IMG/VR virus record: IMGVR_UViG_3300009183_000224
Coordinates: 1-33,128 of that record
From: a virus
Reading direction: 5' to 3' (one strand)
Length of the DNA stretch: 33,128 nucleotides
Shown here: positions 22,532-30,802 of the stretch, in pieces
Layout: every line of letters begins with the position of its first letter
Numbering within the stretch: the stretch's first letter is position 1
The notes under the pieces: generated by a model
Databases searched by the model: none
What the model saw: only the letters and a program-made list of their open reading frames with translations
Told to the model about the DNA's origin: nothing
Position numbers and translations under genes: made by a program

Positions 22532-23867
22532 TTCCGTTGCTAATGGTGCAAGAAAAGTTCTAGTTAGATCCGCACACAATCAAGGCAAAACTTTTTTGTG
22601 TGCTGTGATTGCCTCATGGTTTCACGATCACTTTACACCATCAGAAGTTTTGATTTCAGCACCTGTTGCCCAGCAGATCAAAGATGGTGTGTTCAAAGAA
22701 TTACGCAGGGTTAGACCAAGAGATCCAAACTGGATGCCCAAGGCTAATCGTCTTGAAAAGAATCCCTCGCATTACATCCAAGGTTTAACCGCTCAGAAGG
22801 CTGATGCTTTCCAAGGTAGACATTCCGCTGGTGGTTTGTGCATCTTGTTTGACGAAGCATCTGGTATTGAACCCACCTTCTGGGAAAGAGCGGAGTCGAT
22901 GCTTTCAGCCAGCAAAGAGAATTGTTTATGGTTTTGTATTTTCAATCCATATGATGCTTCATCACCCGCCTATTTTGCTGAAAACTCTCCTGACTGGAAA
23001 GTGTTTCACCTATCCGCTCTTGACCATCCTAATGTTGCTTTTAAGGCTGATCTTGTTCCAGGTGCTATTAACTATGAGTATGTAGAGAACCGCATTAAAA
23101 ACGAATGTAGATCCGCTAGAGAAGGTGAAGAATCTGAGCCAGGGTACTTTACCTTCAATGATAAAAACTACATGGTTGAAGACCCGCTTTTTGACATTCA
23201 AGTTCTTGGAAGATACCCAAGTAAGGCGATCAACTCGGTATGGGGTGCATTGGCACTTAAACAAATCCTTGATCCAATTCCGCTCAATAAAGATTGGGTG
23301 GTTCAAATCGGTGCTGACCCTGCAAGGTTCGGTGACGATAGATCCTGTTTAGTGGTTAGGCATGGATGCTGCATCATAGATGCAAAGGAGTATCGTGGTT
23401 TGTCTACAAAAGAATTTTCGGAAAAGATTAAAGAGTATTGCCAAAAATATGAAACACCAAGGCAATCGCAATACAAAATCCCTGTGCTTATTGATGAGGG
23501 TGGTGTTGGCGGTGGTGTGGTCGATAATAAAGGTGACTATATGTTTTACGGCATTAATTCGTCTGGTGAAGCCCCAAGGTGGCGGGAGTTCCCGAACATG
23601 AGATCCGCTCTTTGGTTTGAAGCAGCGGAGCTTGCGATGGAAGGCAAAGTTTCAATTGGGCATCTTCCACTTCATATGCGTGAAAGAATGATGGAAGAGT
23701 TACGCACACCAGTATACATTGTGGATACAAACGGAAGAAGAGTGGTCGAGTCTAAGGACATGATGAAGCGAAGACTCAAGCACTCTCCTGACCTTGCAGA
23801 TGCGTTTAACCTAGCTCTGATGTCGATTCCTCGGATTGGGATCGAGAAGGTGATTGGTCATTTATAA
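22311..23867 (+). CDS. terL: terminase large subunit
   Basis: This encodes 518 residues from ATG 22311 (AAGGA at 22301-22305; a second ATG at 22314). ATPase: LGISLTPQQMEIFDSVANG adenine-side motif, Walker A VRSAHNQGKT (near 84-93), Walker B LCILFDEAS (near 176-184), coupling-type motif in LWFCIFNPYD. Nuclease: GADPARFGDD (near 334-343), VLIDEGGVGGGVVD (near 392-405) and HSPDLADAFNLAL (near 490-502), giving acidic metal-binding residues. It pumps and cuts DNA at the portal. The start is uncertain: GTG 22419, 22428 or 22455 would shorten the overlap with the small subunit. The 3' end overlaps the convergent primase gene by 62 bases. Confidence 0.9.
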   Translation: MMSKNSKNSSTNNLQKKWQRVLSSPILQGKLSEIQEVKRVNREKQKTIVIPKNPGEYCEYLGISLTPQQMEIFDSVANGARKVLVRSAHNQGKTFLCAVIASWFHDHFTPSEVLISAPVAQQIKDGVFKELRRVRPRDPNWMPKANRLEKNPSHYIQGLTAQKADAFQGRHSAGGLCILFDEASGIEPTFWERAESMLSASKENCLWFCIFNPYDASSPAYFAENSPDWKVFHLSALDHPNVAFKADLVPGAINYEYVENRIKNECRSAREGEESEPGYFTFNDKNYMVEDPLFDIQVLGRYPSKAINSVWGALALKQILDPIPLNKDWVVQIGADPARFGDDRSCLVVRHGCCIIDAKEYRGLSTKEFSEKIKEYCQKYETPRQSQYKIPVLIDEGGVGGGVVDNKGDYMFYGINSSGEAPRWREFPNMRSALWFEAAELAMEGKVSIGHLPLHMRERMMEELRTPVYIVDTNGRRVVESKDMMKRRLKHSPDLADAFNLALMSIPRIGIEKVIGHL

Positions 23868-26283
23868 CAATGTACATTGAACCAGCACCATTTTTATCCC
23901 TGCTTTTTCTGATTGAAATTTCACCGCAATCTTGAAGGTATCGGATTGCATCGTCAACCGATTGACCGCTGTGTACGATCTTCCTAAGATGCCTCTTAGC
24001 ATCAATCATTTTTACACCATACACATCTGGTTCGATTTCGTTTAGTGAATCCTTAATCATGTTTAAAAGCTTATCTGTAATTTCACCGAACTTTGTATCG
24101 CTTACCATGACTGTATTAGCGGTCTGCCTTTTGTTAACCTCACGAACAAATTTAAATCCAGAAGTAACGCCAGCTAGAGAAATAGTGTCAGCGTTTATGT
24201 CTTGGCTTAATTCCCACAGGCAAGCTATTTTTAAAGCCAACTCAGGAAGTCTAGCACATGAAGAAGCTTTTTCTTCTTCGCTGTTCTTCTGATACTTGGA
24301 ATACAAATCATCGTTTTCCCAAACCTGAGTTTGAAAGAATTCTAACGCATCTTCATCAAGCAAAAGAACCTTTGAATCTTTTTCAATCTGATTGAGCGGA
24401 GCGTTTCCAAGGGCATCAAGCTTAGTATCTGCCATAAATTCCTTGATCACCCCAGGCACAAGATTCTCATTCATGGCGATCAGTCTTGCAGCAACTTCTA
24501 CCAAATATTCTGGTATGGGTTCTGATACAGACATACCCCGAAGATTCATCCTACCTCTGATTGCAGATTGTAAAATCAGCAAACGATTGTAAAAACCTGA
24601 CCGAAGCATCTTAGGTGATAGTGCCTTGAAATATTCTTCGGGAGTTGATGAAGTCATAATTGAAAGGAATGGATAGCGAATAAAGTTTTCTGAATCCGCA
24701 TCACCCGCTTTAGCTCGCCTCTTAATATAGTTTGATGTGAATAATTCTAACATCGTACCCATAACATCATTGAACCTTGTGTCACCTGACTTTGCTTTTT
24801 CGAGATCAAATGCACCCTCATCAGCCATGAGAAACTTTGGCCCTTGAATCACCTTCTCTTCAAGACCTTCACGGCTTCCTACTTTCGTCATCAACAAGCT
24901 TGCGTTATCAATTTCCATACAAATTCTAGCGTTCAATTTTCGTGGAAAATCTTTTCCCGAAGCTGTCAAGCCAAGCACAACGATGTATAGATTAAGCTTA
25001 AGTTCATTCGGCCCCATGATGCATCTTCCCACTAAAGCGGAGAACATACCTAGTGCAGATGCAGCAGCAATTCGCTTCTCTGGGTATAGTGCGTTTCTCA
25101 TACAGTAGTCAATATAAGTGTCAATCCAACCAGGAAATGAAATAGCATCGTCAGGCACAATGTCTACAGTTCTAATTTGTTTAACTTTACCTGACTTTGT
25201 TGTTTCAAGGAAATCCCACCTTGATTCATTCACAGGTTCATCTTCAATTTTATCTATTGAATACTTAGCAAAAACCTGTGCGTAAAATGTTTTCCATTCT
25301 CTACTTCCAGGCTGCCACCCTCTACTCATGCAGTAAACATAATCTTTAGTTAGCGGGATGTTTGGACTCAATCTCCAGTCTAATGGGCTGAAATTCCAGT
25401 ATCTATCCATCCCGCCATTTTTGCACCCTGCAATTGCGTTGGGTTCTCTGCCTGACGAATCGGGATGCCAAACTAAAAAGTAGTCATGCCTAACTTCAAC
25501 CACTCGGTAAGAATCTGGAAGAATTTCTGGCCATGAAGTTTCCGCTCTCCATTGATCAAGGGCAGTCTTCTTTCCTATTTCTTTGTATTGGTAAGGTTCT
25601 TTATTTAACTCGATGAATCTCTTTGCTGCCTTTTGGTCATAAGATTGGGCAAATGACATCAGAAATTCATGCTCATCCGCAGTTAGGGTTGGAATGGTTG
25701 CCACATCTCCATGAATCATTTTATATGGCTTAACTAATCCATCAATTTTTGAGACTGCCTGAGAATAGAATCCAACTACATATCCACCCGCACCCCTTGT
25801 TTCAATCAATGGTGGAGCGATTTTTTTAGTCGATCCTTTAGCCTTTGCTTCGGCTAACCACTTCTTACCATTGTCTGTAGACATTACCGCCAATTCACGG
25901 CATTTTGATTTACCTAATGGCAAATAGTAGAAAATGTGTAAACCTTCAGATGGAGTGGTTTCCACGCATCCACAAAGTTTATCGTGTAGTTCCTTGCTTG
26001 ATGCTTCCAAGTCAGGAAGGAAGTCAAGTGCTACCTTTGGACAGTCGATATCAAGGCATTCCAAGTCCTTATTTTTACCCACAACTGGGCCACAGTTGAT
26101 GGCGATCCCTGCTACATTTGCATGGCTAAAATCTATCTCAATTTCAAGGTCTGACAGCGGGTTAGCTCTTAGCTCAACTATGCGGTTAGTTCGCTTAATT
26201 ACTGGTGTTTTATCGACCTTAGTAGAGAAGACTGATAACCCTTGTTTACGAACTCGCAAAGCCTGTTTTTTAATTTCTTCCAA
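23806..26283 (-). CDS. primase-polymerase (AEP) fused to a helicase-type ATPase
   Basis: This encodes 825 residues, TTG start at 26283 with AAAGGAATAGGTG upstream (no better start nearby). The N-terminal archaeo-eukaryotic primase-polymerase domain has AGIAINCGP, metal motif LDID (D78-x-D80), SEGLHIF (S112-H115) and a LIETRGAGGYVVG segment (about 159-171). The central-C-terminal part holds a P-loop LGLTASGKD (about 436-443) with FLMADEGAFDLEKA as the likely Walker B region, resembling DUF3987-type phage helicase/ATPases. It would prime and possibly copy phage DNA. It is the last gene of the long minus-strand replication operon. Its stop lies inside the terminase gene. Confidence 0.8.
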   Translation of the reverse strand: MEEIKKQALRVRKQGLSVFSTKVDKTPVIKRTNRIVELRANPLSDLEIEIDFSHANVAGIAINCGPVVGKNKDLECLDIDCPKVALDFLPDLEASSKELHDKLCGCVETTPSEGLHIFYYLPLGKSKCRELAVMSTDNGKKWLAEAKAKGSTKKIAPPLIETRGAGGYVVGFYSQAVSKIDGLVKPYKMIHGDVATIPTLTADEHEFLMSFAQSYDQKAAKRFIELNKEPYQYKEIGKKTALDQWRAETSWPEILPDSYRVVEVRHDYFLVWHPDSSGREPNAIAGCKNGGMDRYWNFSPLDWRLSPNIPLTKDYVYCMSRGWQPGSREWKTFYAQVFAKYSIDKIEDEPVNESRWDFLETTKSGKVKQIRTVDIVPDDAISFPGWIDTYIDYCMRNALYPEKRIAAASALGMFSALVGRCIMGPNELKLNLYIVVLGLTASGKDFPRKLNARICMEIDNASLLMTKVGSREGLEEKVIQGPKFLMADEGAFDLEKAKSGDTRFNDVMGTMLELFTSNYIKRRAKAGDADSENFIRYPFLSIMTSSTPEEYFKALSPKMLRSGFYNRLLILQSAIRGRMNLRGMSVSEPIPEYLVEVAARLIAMNENLVPGVIKEFMADTKLDALGNAPLNQIEKDSKVLLLDEDALEFFQTQVWENDDLYSKYQKNSEEEKASSCARLPELALKIACLWELSQDINADTISLAGVTSGFKFVREVNKRQTANTVMVSDTKFGEITDKLLNMIKDSLNEIEPDVYGVKMIDAKRHLRKIVHSGQSVDDAIRYLQDCGEISIRKSRDKNGAGSMYIVINDQSPSRSQSEESTSELG

Positions 26284-26330
26284 GGCACACCTATTCCTTT
26301 GATTTTATGGTTAAATTGGTTAAGATAATG

Positions 26331-26390
26331 GTGCTGGGTCTGCTTCCTCCCAGCACAGGGGAGGTGGTTTCACCCTTTCGCCATCTCCCC
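26331..26390 (-). other. tandem hairpins between helicase and primase genes
   Basis: GTGCTGGG (26331-26338) pairs perfectly with CCCAGCAC (26349-26356) over a 10-base loop; adjacent GGGGAGGTGG (26358-26367) pairs with CCATCTCCCC (26381-26390) with one mismatch or wobble, overlapping the helicase 3' end. Neither is followed by a T-run on the minus strand, so an mRNA-processing or partial-termination role is more likely than a full terminator. Confidence 0.4.
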
Positions 26391-28022
26391 GCTTATTACT
26401 CGATTGCTCTGAAAGGTGTAACTATCGATTTGATAGTACCCCTTTTCGTTCAAGTGTGCTTTTATAGCAGTTGGTTTGGGAATAGTATCTAACCATTCTT
26501 GGGATTGCAAGCCTTCTTTATTCATATTCCAATGCTTATCTGGTAAACCTTTTGCACCAACAGACTTAAGCCATTTCCAAACTATAAATTCCAATCCATG
26601 CTTAAGAGAATGATAGCATCGAATTAACTTACCTTCGAGCGTTTCGTGTGTTTCGAGTATGCAGGGATCGGATGCTGGAGTTTTACGATAAATCGTATAT
26701 CCAGTAGCAACAATTTCGTATTGCTTTGGTTGTCTTCCCGCCAATATTTCACCATTGGTTTGGCTTGCAGAAAGTTTCTCAGGAAATAAAGATTCTTCTT
26801 CTTTTGGTTTGAAATAACCGCATGAAGGACAAATGATATTGCCAACCCTGTGTATTAGATTGCAAGATGGGCAACGCTTTACTTTAGCTGCTGGAAGTTC
26901 TATGCCTTGGGCATCAACTACAATCTGATCGATACAACCATGCCTGAGAGCATTGTCACCGAAATCAAGGATCAAGCAATTCTCTTTATCTGGAGCAAGT
27001 CGAAATCCCCTACCAACCATCTGATACCAAAGACCCTTTGACATTGTTGGCCTCATTACCACAACGCAATCAATCCCAGGGGCATCAAAACCTGTTGTCA
27101 GAACAGCTACATTCACAAGCCATTTAAAACTGTTAGCCCGAAATCCGTTGATCAAAAAGTCTCTGATCGTTGAATGGGTTTCGCCTGTTATCATGTTTGC
27201 TGATTGGCCTTGCTTCTTTAATTCATTAAGAATCATTTCAGCGTGTTTAATCGATGAGGCAAACACTAATACAGATTTCCTTTCAGATGTTTTTGCGATT
27301 GCTTCTTTAACGCTGGATTGAACTAAGTCAGCGTTTTCTAGAATCGCATCAAGATCCTTTGAGAAGTATTCACCCGCTCTGATTCTGACATTCTTTAGGT
27401 CAGGAGAATCACTTGTACCCATTGTTACTAATGGTGAAAGAAAACCTTCGTCAATCAAATCCCTGACCCCGATTGCGTAGCAGCAATTGTCAAAAGTTTT
27501 TTCTTTGTGTCCAAAGATGATTCCGCTCTGAAGTCGATATGGGGTTGCAGTTAAGCCAACCACTTTTACCCTTGAGTTAGAAATCTTTGCCTGAGACAAA
27601 AACTTGCGATACATAGTTTCCTTGTTCTGGCTGATCAGATGACACTCATCAATCATAATGAAATCCAGATAACCAAAGTCAGCACCCTTTCTGTACACAC
27701 TTTGAATCCCTGCAATCGTCAAAGGTTTTACTTCTCTGCGTTTTAGAGCAGCGGAGTAAACCCCGATTGACTCAACAGGGAGTCCTGTTGTGGTAGCGTA
27801 ATGTGTACAAGTTTTGGATGATTGCTCAAGCAATTCTTTTACATGAGACAGAATCATTCCCCTGCAATTAGGATTGGCTTCAAATGATCGTCTGATTATT
27901 TCAGCCATAACTCTAGTTTTACCGCCACCAGTTGGAATCACTATTACTGATGAATGACCAGGGCGATCATTCTGAAACTGGAACAGAGAATCTACAGCAT
28001 CTTGTTGGTATTTTCTTAACAT
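26370..28022 (-). CDS. superfamily 2 DNA helicase with zinc-ribbon insert
   Basis: This encodes 550 residues, start ATG 28022 overlapping the homing endonuclease stop (TAATG). SF2 motifs: Q-type start LRKYQQDAV, motif I PTGGGKT (30-36), motif II DECH (near 123-126), motif III TATP (near 155-158), motif IV-V region FASSIKHAEM, and motif VI QMVGRGFRL (near 335-343). A CxxC pair (CPSCNLIH ... CPSCGYF, near 384-402) forms a zinc ribbon after the helicase core. The C-terminal 130 residues are unrecognised. It would unwind DNA at the replication fork or during recombination together with the primase encoded next. Confidence 0.88.
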   Translation of the reverse strand: MLRKYQQDAVDSLFQFQNDRPGHSSVIVIPTGGGKTRVMAEIIRRSFEANPNCRGMILSHVKELLEQSSKTCTHYATTTGLPVESIGVYSAALKRREVKPLTIAGIQSVYRKGADFGYLDFIMIDECHLISQNKETMYRKFLSQAKISNSRVKVVGLTATPYRLQSGIIFGHKEKTFDNCCYAIGVRDLIDEGFLSPLVTMGTSDSPDLKNVRIRAGEYFSKDLDAILENADLVQSSVKEAIAKTSERKSVLVFASSIKHAEMILNELKKQGQSANMITGETHSTIRDFLINGFRANSFKWLVNVAVLTTGFDAPGIDCVVVMRPTMSKGLWYQMVGRGFRLAPDKENCLILDFGDNALRHGCIDQIVVDAQGIELPAAKVKRCPSCNLIHRVGNIICPSCGYFKPKEEESLFPEKLSASQTNGEILAGRQPKQYEIVATGYTIYRKTPASDPCILETHETLEGKLIRCYHSLKHGLEFIVWKWLKSVGAKGLPDKHWNMNKEGLQSQEWLDTIPKPTAIKAHLNEKGYYQIDSYTFQSNRVISGEMAKG

Positions 28023-28594
28023 TATACTTTCCTTCCAAATTCGCCATGAAGTTTTTTTCTGGTTTCTATAGCAATTCTGATTGCATCTTCTTTATTTTCA
28101 TATTCTCCAAACCAATTTGCTTTTCCACTTACATTTATTCTTACATTCCATTTTTTTCTTATTTTACTCCAATAAACACCTTTGCAACCAGAAGTATTTT
28201 TTTTGCTAATTTTGCTGTTATAGCAATTTTGACTTCTATTTGTTTCTCTTAAATTAATTGGATTGTTGTTTAATGAATTTCCATCAATGTGATCAACTTC
28301 TTTCCCTTTTGTAAGGTATCCGTTGTGTAAAAGAAAAACAATTCTGCTGGCCATAAATGTTTTTGATTTTCCTAAATAACTAATTGTCAAAGACCATTTT
28401 TTATATCCATCGTGATTTGTATCTTTACAACCAGCATATTTATTAGCGTATAAAGAGTTCTGTTTAATTGTTTTATTTTTTCTTTGCAACCAAATTAATC
28501 CTGATGGGCTATCAATATCTATTTTTAAAATAGACTGTATGTGTGATAAAGGGATTTCCCTTATTGATGCAATTCTTTCTTCAAAATCATTCAT
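28022..28594 (-). CDS. HNH homing endonuclease with AP2 DNA-binding domain
   Basis: This encodes 190 residues, ATG 28594 in a TGATG overlap (the GTG at 28597 is in the same frame). HNH: RIVFLLHNGYLTKGKEVDHI, then DGNSLNNNPINLRETNRSQN, with His102 and Asn114. AP2-type three-strand domain at about 136-187: GCKGVYWSKIRKKWNVRINV ... WFGEYENKEDAIRIA ... KLHGEFG. Such genes are selfish elements that cut a homing site. The DNA is markedly more AT-rich than the flanking helicase and ssDNA-binding genes, and it fits into the operon with 1-3 base overlaps on both sides, so it is a recent insertion that left neighbours intact. Confidence 0.9.
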   Translation of the reverse strand: MNDFEERIASIREIPLSHIQSILKIDIDSPSGLIWLQRKNKTIKQNSLYANKYAGCKDTNHDGYKKWSLTISYLGKSKTFMASRIVFLLHNGYLTKGKEVDHIDGNSLNNNPINLRETNRSQNCYNSKISKKNTSGCKGVYWSKIRKKWNVRINVSGKANWFGEYENKEDAIRIAIETRKKLHGEFGRKV

Positions 28595-28971
28595 CACGCT
28601 CTCCCTAGCTTGGAGTATCCAAGAATCAAATTCGTTGCCCCATAGTTATCTGTGGTTTCGCCTATTTCGACTAAGAAAGGTTTGTCTACCAGTTCTTCGG
28701 GTTTCATTACAGTAGTGATACCGCATGAAGAAGCTAGTCGAGCTAGCTTCCTTCTTGAGTCTGCTCGAAACTTCGTGTCAGTTGAAAAGATGTGAAAGTT
28801 TGCATCTAATGCTCTGCCCTGCTGTGATCCTTGCAATATCTGCATATCGCAAGCAAGGTATTTGTTTCCCGCTCTGGATGTCTTAATCTCCGCTCGCATG
28901 ATGCGAGCAGAGTAAGTTCCAGCGGGAATCGGTTTGGTTTCTTCTGGATCAAATAAAGGTTCGTCACTCAT
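28594..28971 (-). CDS. DUF669-type ssDNA-binding/annealing protein, second copy
   Basis: This encodes 125 residues. ATG 28971 follows GGAGCTTAAC; an in-frame TTG at 28983 is part of the ribosome site. OB-like beta order: PIPAGTYSARIMRAEIKTSR, GNKYLACDMQILQGSQQGR, ALDANFHIF, KLARLASSCGITTVM, then KPFLVEIGETTDNYGATNLI. This pattern (PAGxYxxxIxxAExKxxxxGxxYLxxxxxI, GRxxxxxxxI) is the DUF669 family near phage recombinases. It would coat single-stranded DNA. The 29660 gene encodes a clear relative. The order suggests it works with the Sak4-like ATPase and the RecE-like nuclease. Confidence 0.75.
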   Translation of the reverse strand: MSDEPLFDPEETKPIPAGTYSARIMRAEIKTSRAGNKYLACDMQILQGSQQGRALDANFHIFSTDTKFRADSRRKLARLASSCGITTVMKPEELVDKPFLVEIGETTDNYGATNLILGYSKLGRA

Positions 28972-28972
28972 G

Positions 28973-29449
28973 TTAAGCTCCAAATAGAGTTGGGGAATTG
29001 TCTACAAATTTCTTCCTCTTAATCGGGAAGCTGACAGGTTTGATTTTTCGTTCTTCCACCCGCTGAACAGGATCTGTCTCAATTGATTTAAGAACCCGAA
29101 TACCATTGTCATCTTCGATAATTAATCGTGATGGTGTTCTAGGAGTCCAAAGAGCTATATCAAGAGCATCTTCTAAACACTCAGGGTAATCAGACTCAAA
29201 GGTGTTTTTCCAAGATTCCTTGTTTGACCAACTGGGCGGGAAATTAAATTTTTCAACAATAGGTTCTGGATCGACTGTCCAATGATGTGCTATTAGTTGA
29301 CCATCTTCAGTAGACCAATCTGTGTCTACAACGCTAGCAATTCGTGAGCGATACATTCCCCTGCGTTCCAGAGTTTCAATAAAACTTTTTTCACCAAAAG
29401 CATTTGTAACCGCTGCCCTTAATTCAAAAATGTTAGCAATAACTTCCAT
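28973..29449 (-). CDS. hypothetical protein in replication operon
   Basis: This encodes 158 residues if started at ATG 29449, which has GGGAG at the right spacing and lies 2 bases after the lipoprotein stop; an in-frame GTG at 29458 would overlap that gene. It is soluble and acidic in the middle (EDALDIALWTPRTPSRLIIE, DDNGIRVLKSIETDPVQRVE) with an Arg/Lys-rich end (KIKPVSFPIKRKKFVDNSP). No known motif. It lies between two DUF669 genes, so a role in DNA recombination is plausible. The stop is 1 base from the next gene's start. Confidence 0.55.
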   Translation of the reverse strand: MEVIANIFELRAAVTNAFGEKSFIETLERRGMYRSRIASVVDTDWSTEDGQLIAHHWTVDPEPIVEKFNFPPSWSNKESWKNTFESDYPECLEDALDIALWTPRTPSRLIIEDDNGIRVLKSIETDPVQRVEERKIKPVSFPIKRKKFVDNSPTLFGA

Positions 29450-29451
29450 GT

Positions 29452-29604
29452 CTACCACTCCCTTTTAAATTTTAAACTTACATCCATCTTTTCGATCACA
29501 GGACTGTCAGACATCAACTGTGTTGACAATCCTGTTTCAATCGAATTTTTTGTTCCTTGGCATCCAACCAAAAAACACACTAGCAAAATTAAAATTTTAC
29601 TCAT
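29452..29604 (-). CDS. small lipoprotein
   Basis: This encodes 50 residues: MSKILILLVCFLVGC then QGTKNSIETGLSTQLMSD and a short basic end. Residues 4-14 are hydrophobic, and LVGC (12-15) is a standard lipobox, so Cys15 would be lipidated and the mature protein would be about 36 residues. AAGGAGGTG is a near-perfect ribosome site 5 bases before ATG 29604. It is in the early replication operon, far from the lysis block. Phage lipoproteins in early operons often block superinfection; a small spanin partner (Rz1-like) is less likely because of position and lack of Pro. It is too short for standard gene lists. Confidence 0.75.
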   Translation of the reverse strand: MSKILILLVCFLVGCQGTKNSIETGLSTQLMSDSPVIEKMDVSLKFKREW

Positions 29605-29659
29605 GCTGCACCTCCTTACCTTTCTTATCGGTTGCTTCCAAGCACAGCATGAGCAAAGA

Positions 29660-30061
29660 TTAGATAGCTTTCAAGAATTTTTCTACATTTTCATATGTAG
29701 CACCATTCTTTTCGCTATTCTTGATTTTAACTACACAGGACTGGCCAATGATGTTGGTCAGGGTCATCCGATCAAGGCCCAAGGCAGCATCAAGACTCTG
29801 CCTGAGTTTTGCGTGAATATTGCAAACCTGTGGGTTAGGATGACCATCCTTGATATACAAGGTAAAGGTTTTAAACCTCCCCTGCATATCATGTGGAGCA
29901 TCGATCTGACAACCTAAAGACAACCATTTCTTGTCATCCTTAGTGCGGACTTCCGCTCTGGTAATCGTGACTGGATATTCTCCCGCTGGAAGAATATCGG
30001 ACTTCTGAAGTTCCTTCGCTTCATCTTGTCCAAAGATTTCAAAGTCATCTGATAAGCTCAT
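29660..30061 (-). CDS. DUF669-type ssDNA-binding/annealing protein, first copy
   Basis: This encodes 133 residues, ATG 30061 with AAAGGGAAGTAGTT upstream and 2 bases from the ATPase stop. The OB-like order is DILPAGEYPVTITRAEVRTK, DDKKWLSLGCQI, GRFKTFTLYI, KLRQSLDAALGLDRMTL, then IGQSCVVKIKNSEKNGATYE. It matches the 28594 product in the PAGxY...AExR/KT, GR and (V/E)I(K/G) stretches. Two copies of this family in one operon are unusual. It probably coats ssDNA or anneals strands with the recombinase encoded upstream. Confidence 0.72.
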   Translation of the reverse strand: MSLSDDFEIFGQDEAKELQKSDILPAGEYPVTITRAEVRTKDDKKWLSLGCQIDAPHDMQGRFKTFTLYIKDGHPNPQVCNIHAKLRQSLDAALGLDRMTLTNIIGQSCVVKIKNSEKNGATYENVEKFLKAI

Positions 30062-30063
30062 AA

Positions 30064-30801
30064 CTACTTCCCTTTCTTAAAAATTTCATTGATCTTAGTA
30101 ACAAAACTATCGACAGTCATGGTTCCAGTTACGCCTGGAATCCTTGATTTCGCAGTCAGTCCACCCCTTGGAGTAACAGTAATGGTTCTGCGAACCTCAT
30201 TACCATCCTTTTTAATAATTGGCTTGCCATCGTCACCAACCATAAGGTCAATTTCGATGAACCCAATCAAATCAGCCCAAGAAGTAACCCATTCGGACAT
30301 TGCCTTGTCTGCCCTCACACCGAAACTTGCGTATTCACCTCTGGTTGGATCATTCACAGACTTTACAGTTGAATGACACAAAAAGTAAACACCAAGATCC
30401 TTCTTAGCATTAAGCGAGTTAATAAGCAGAGACATCTGAGTAACAGACTCTACTAAACCTTTACCATACCCGCCACAGGCTAGCACAATTGATGATGCTC
30501 CACTCGTCTGGCAGATGTGCTGATGAAGCAATCTTTCCAGAGCAGTAAGAGAATCAATGACAATGTTTTCATAGGCAAACTCTGTAGATGTAACTATCTC
30601 TTTGATGGTTGCTACAAATTCTGCCCATGTTTTGATTGCCACGCAATCAATGTCTATGCCTGAGATACCACCCTCTACATCAAGAAACAAAGCTTTTGTA
30701 AGCTTCGATCCCATAGTAGATTTCCCAGAACCTTCAGCCCCGAAAACAACTGCTTTCGGTTTGTTAAGCTGGCCAAAACCAACAGGCTTCCCAATTTTCA
30801 T
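30064..30801 (-). CDS. Sak4/RecA-like ATPase (AAA_24 type)
   Basis: This encodes 245 residues; ATG 30801 with AAGGGGTTAAC upstream. Walker A is GAEGSGKST (about 21-29), Walker B is ENIVIDSLTALERL (about 78-91), and a CHSTVK sensor-type segment follows (about 140-146). This compact RecA core without N- and C-terminal extensions is the Sak4-like single-strand annealing recombinase group of phages. It would bind ssDNA and assist strand annealing with the DUF669 protein encoded next. A packaging or other AAA ATPase is less likely from context. Confidence 0.78.
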   Translation of the reverse strand: MKIGKPVGFGQLNKPKAVVFGAEGSGKSTMGSKLTKALFLDVEGGISGIDIDCVAIKTWAEFVATIKEIVTSTEFAYENIVIDSLTALERLLHQHICQTSGASSIVLACGGYGKGLVESVTQMSLLINSLNAKKDLGVYFLCHSTVKSVNDPTRGEYASFGVRADKAMSEWVTSWADLIGFIEIDLMVGDDGKPIIKKDGNEVRRTITVTPRGGLTAKSRIPGVTGTMTVDSFVTKINEIFKKGK

Positions 30802-30802
30802 G

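Noticed and set aside
22136-22579. Minus-strand frame of 147 residues opposite the terminase overlap
   Set aside because: Antisense to two good coding frames, with no ribosome site or neighbours on that strand.
29603-29917. Plus-strand 104-residue frame with a signal-like start
   Set aside because: It is opposite the DUF669 gene and the lipoprotein ribosome site, against the direction of the operon.
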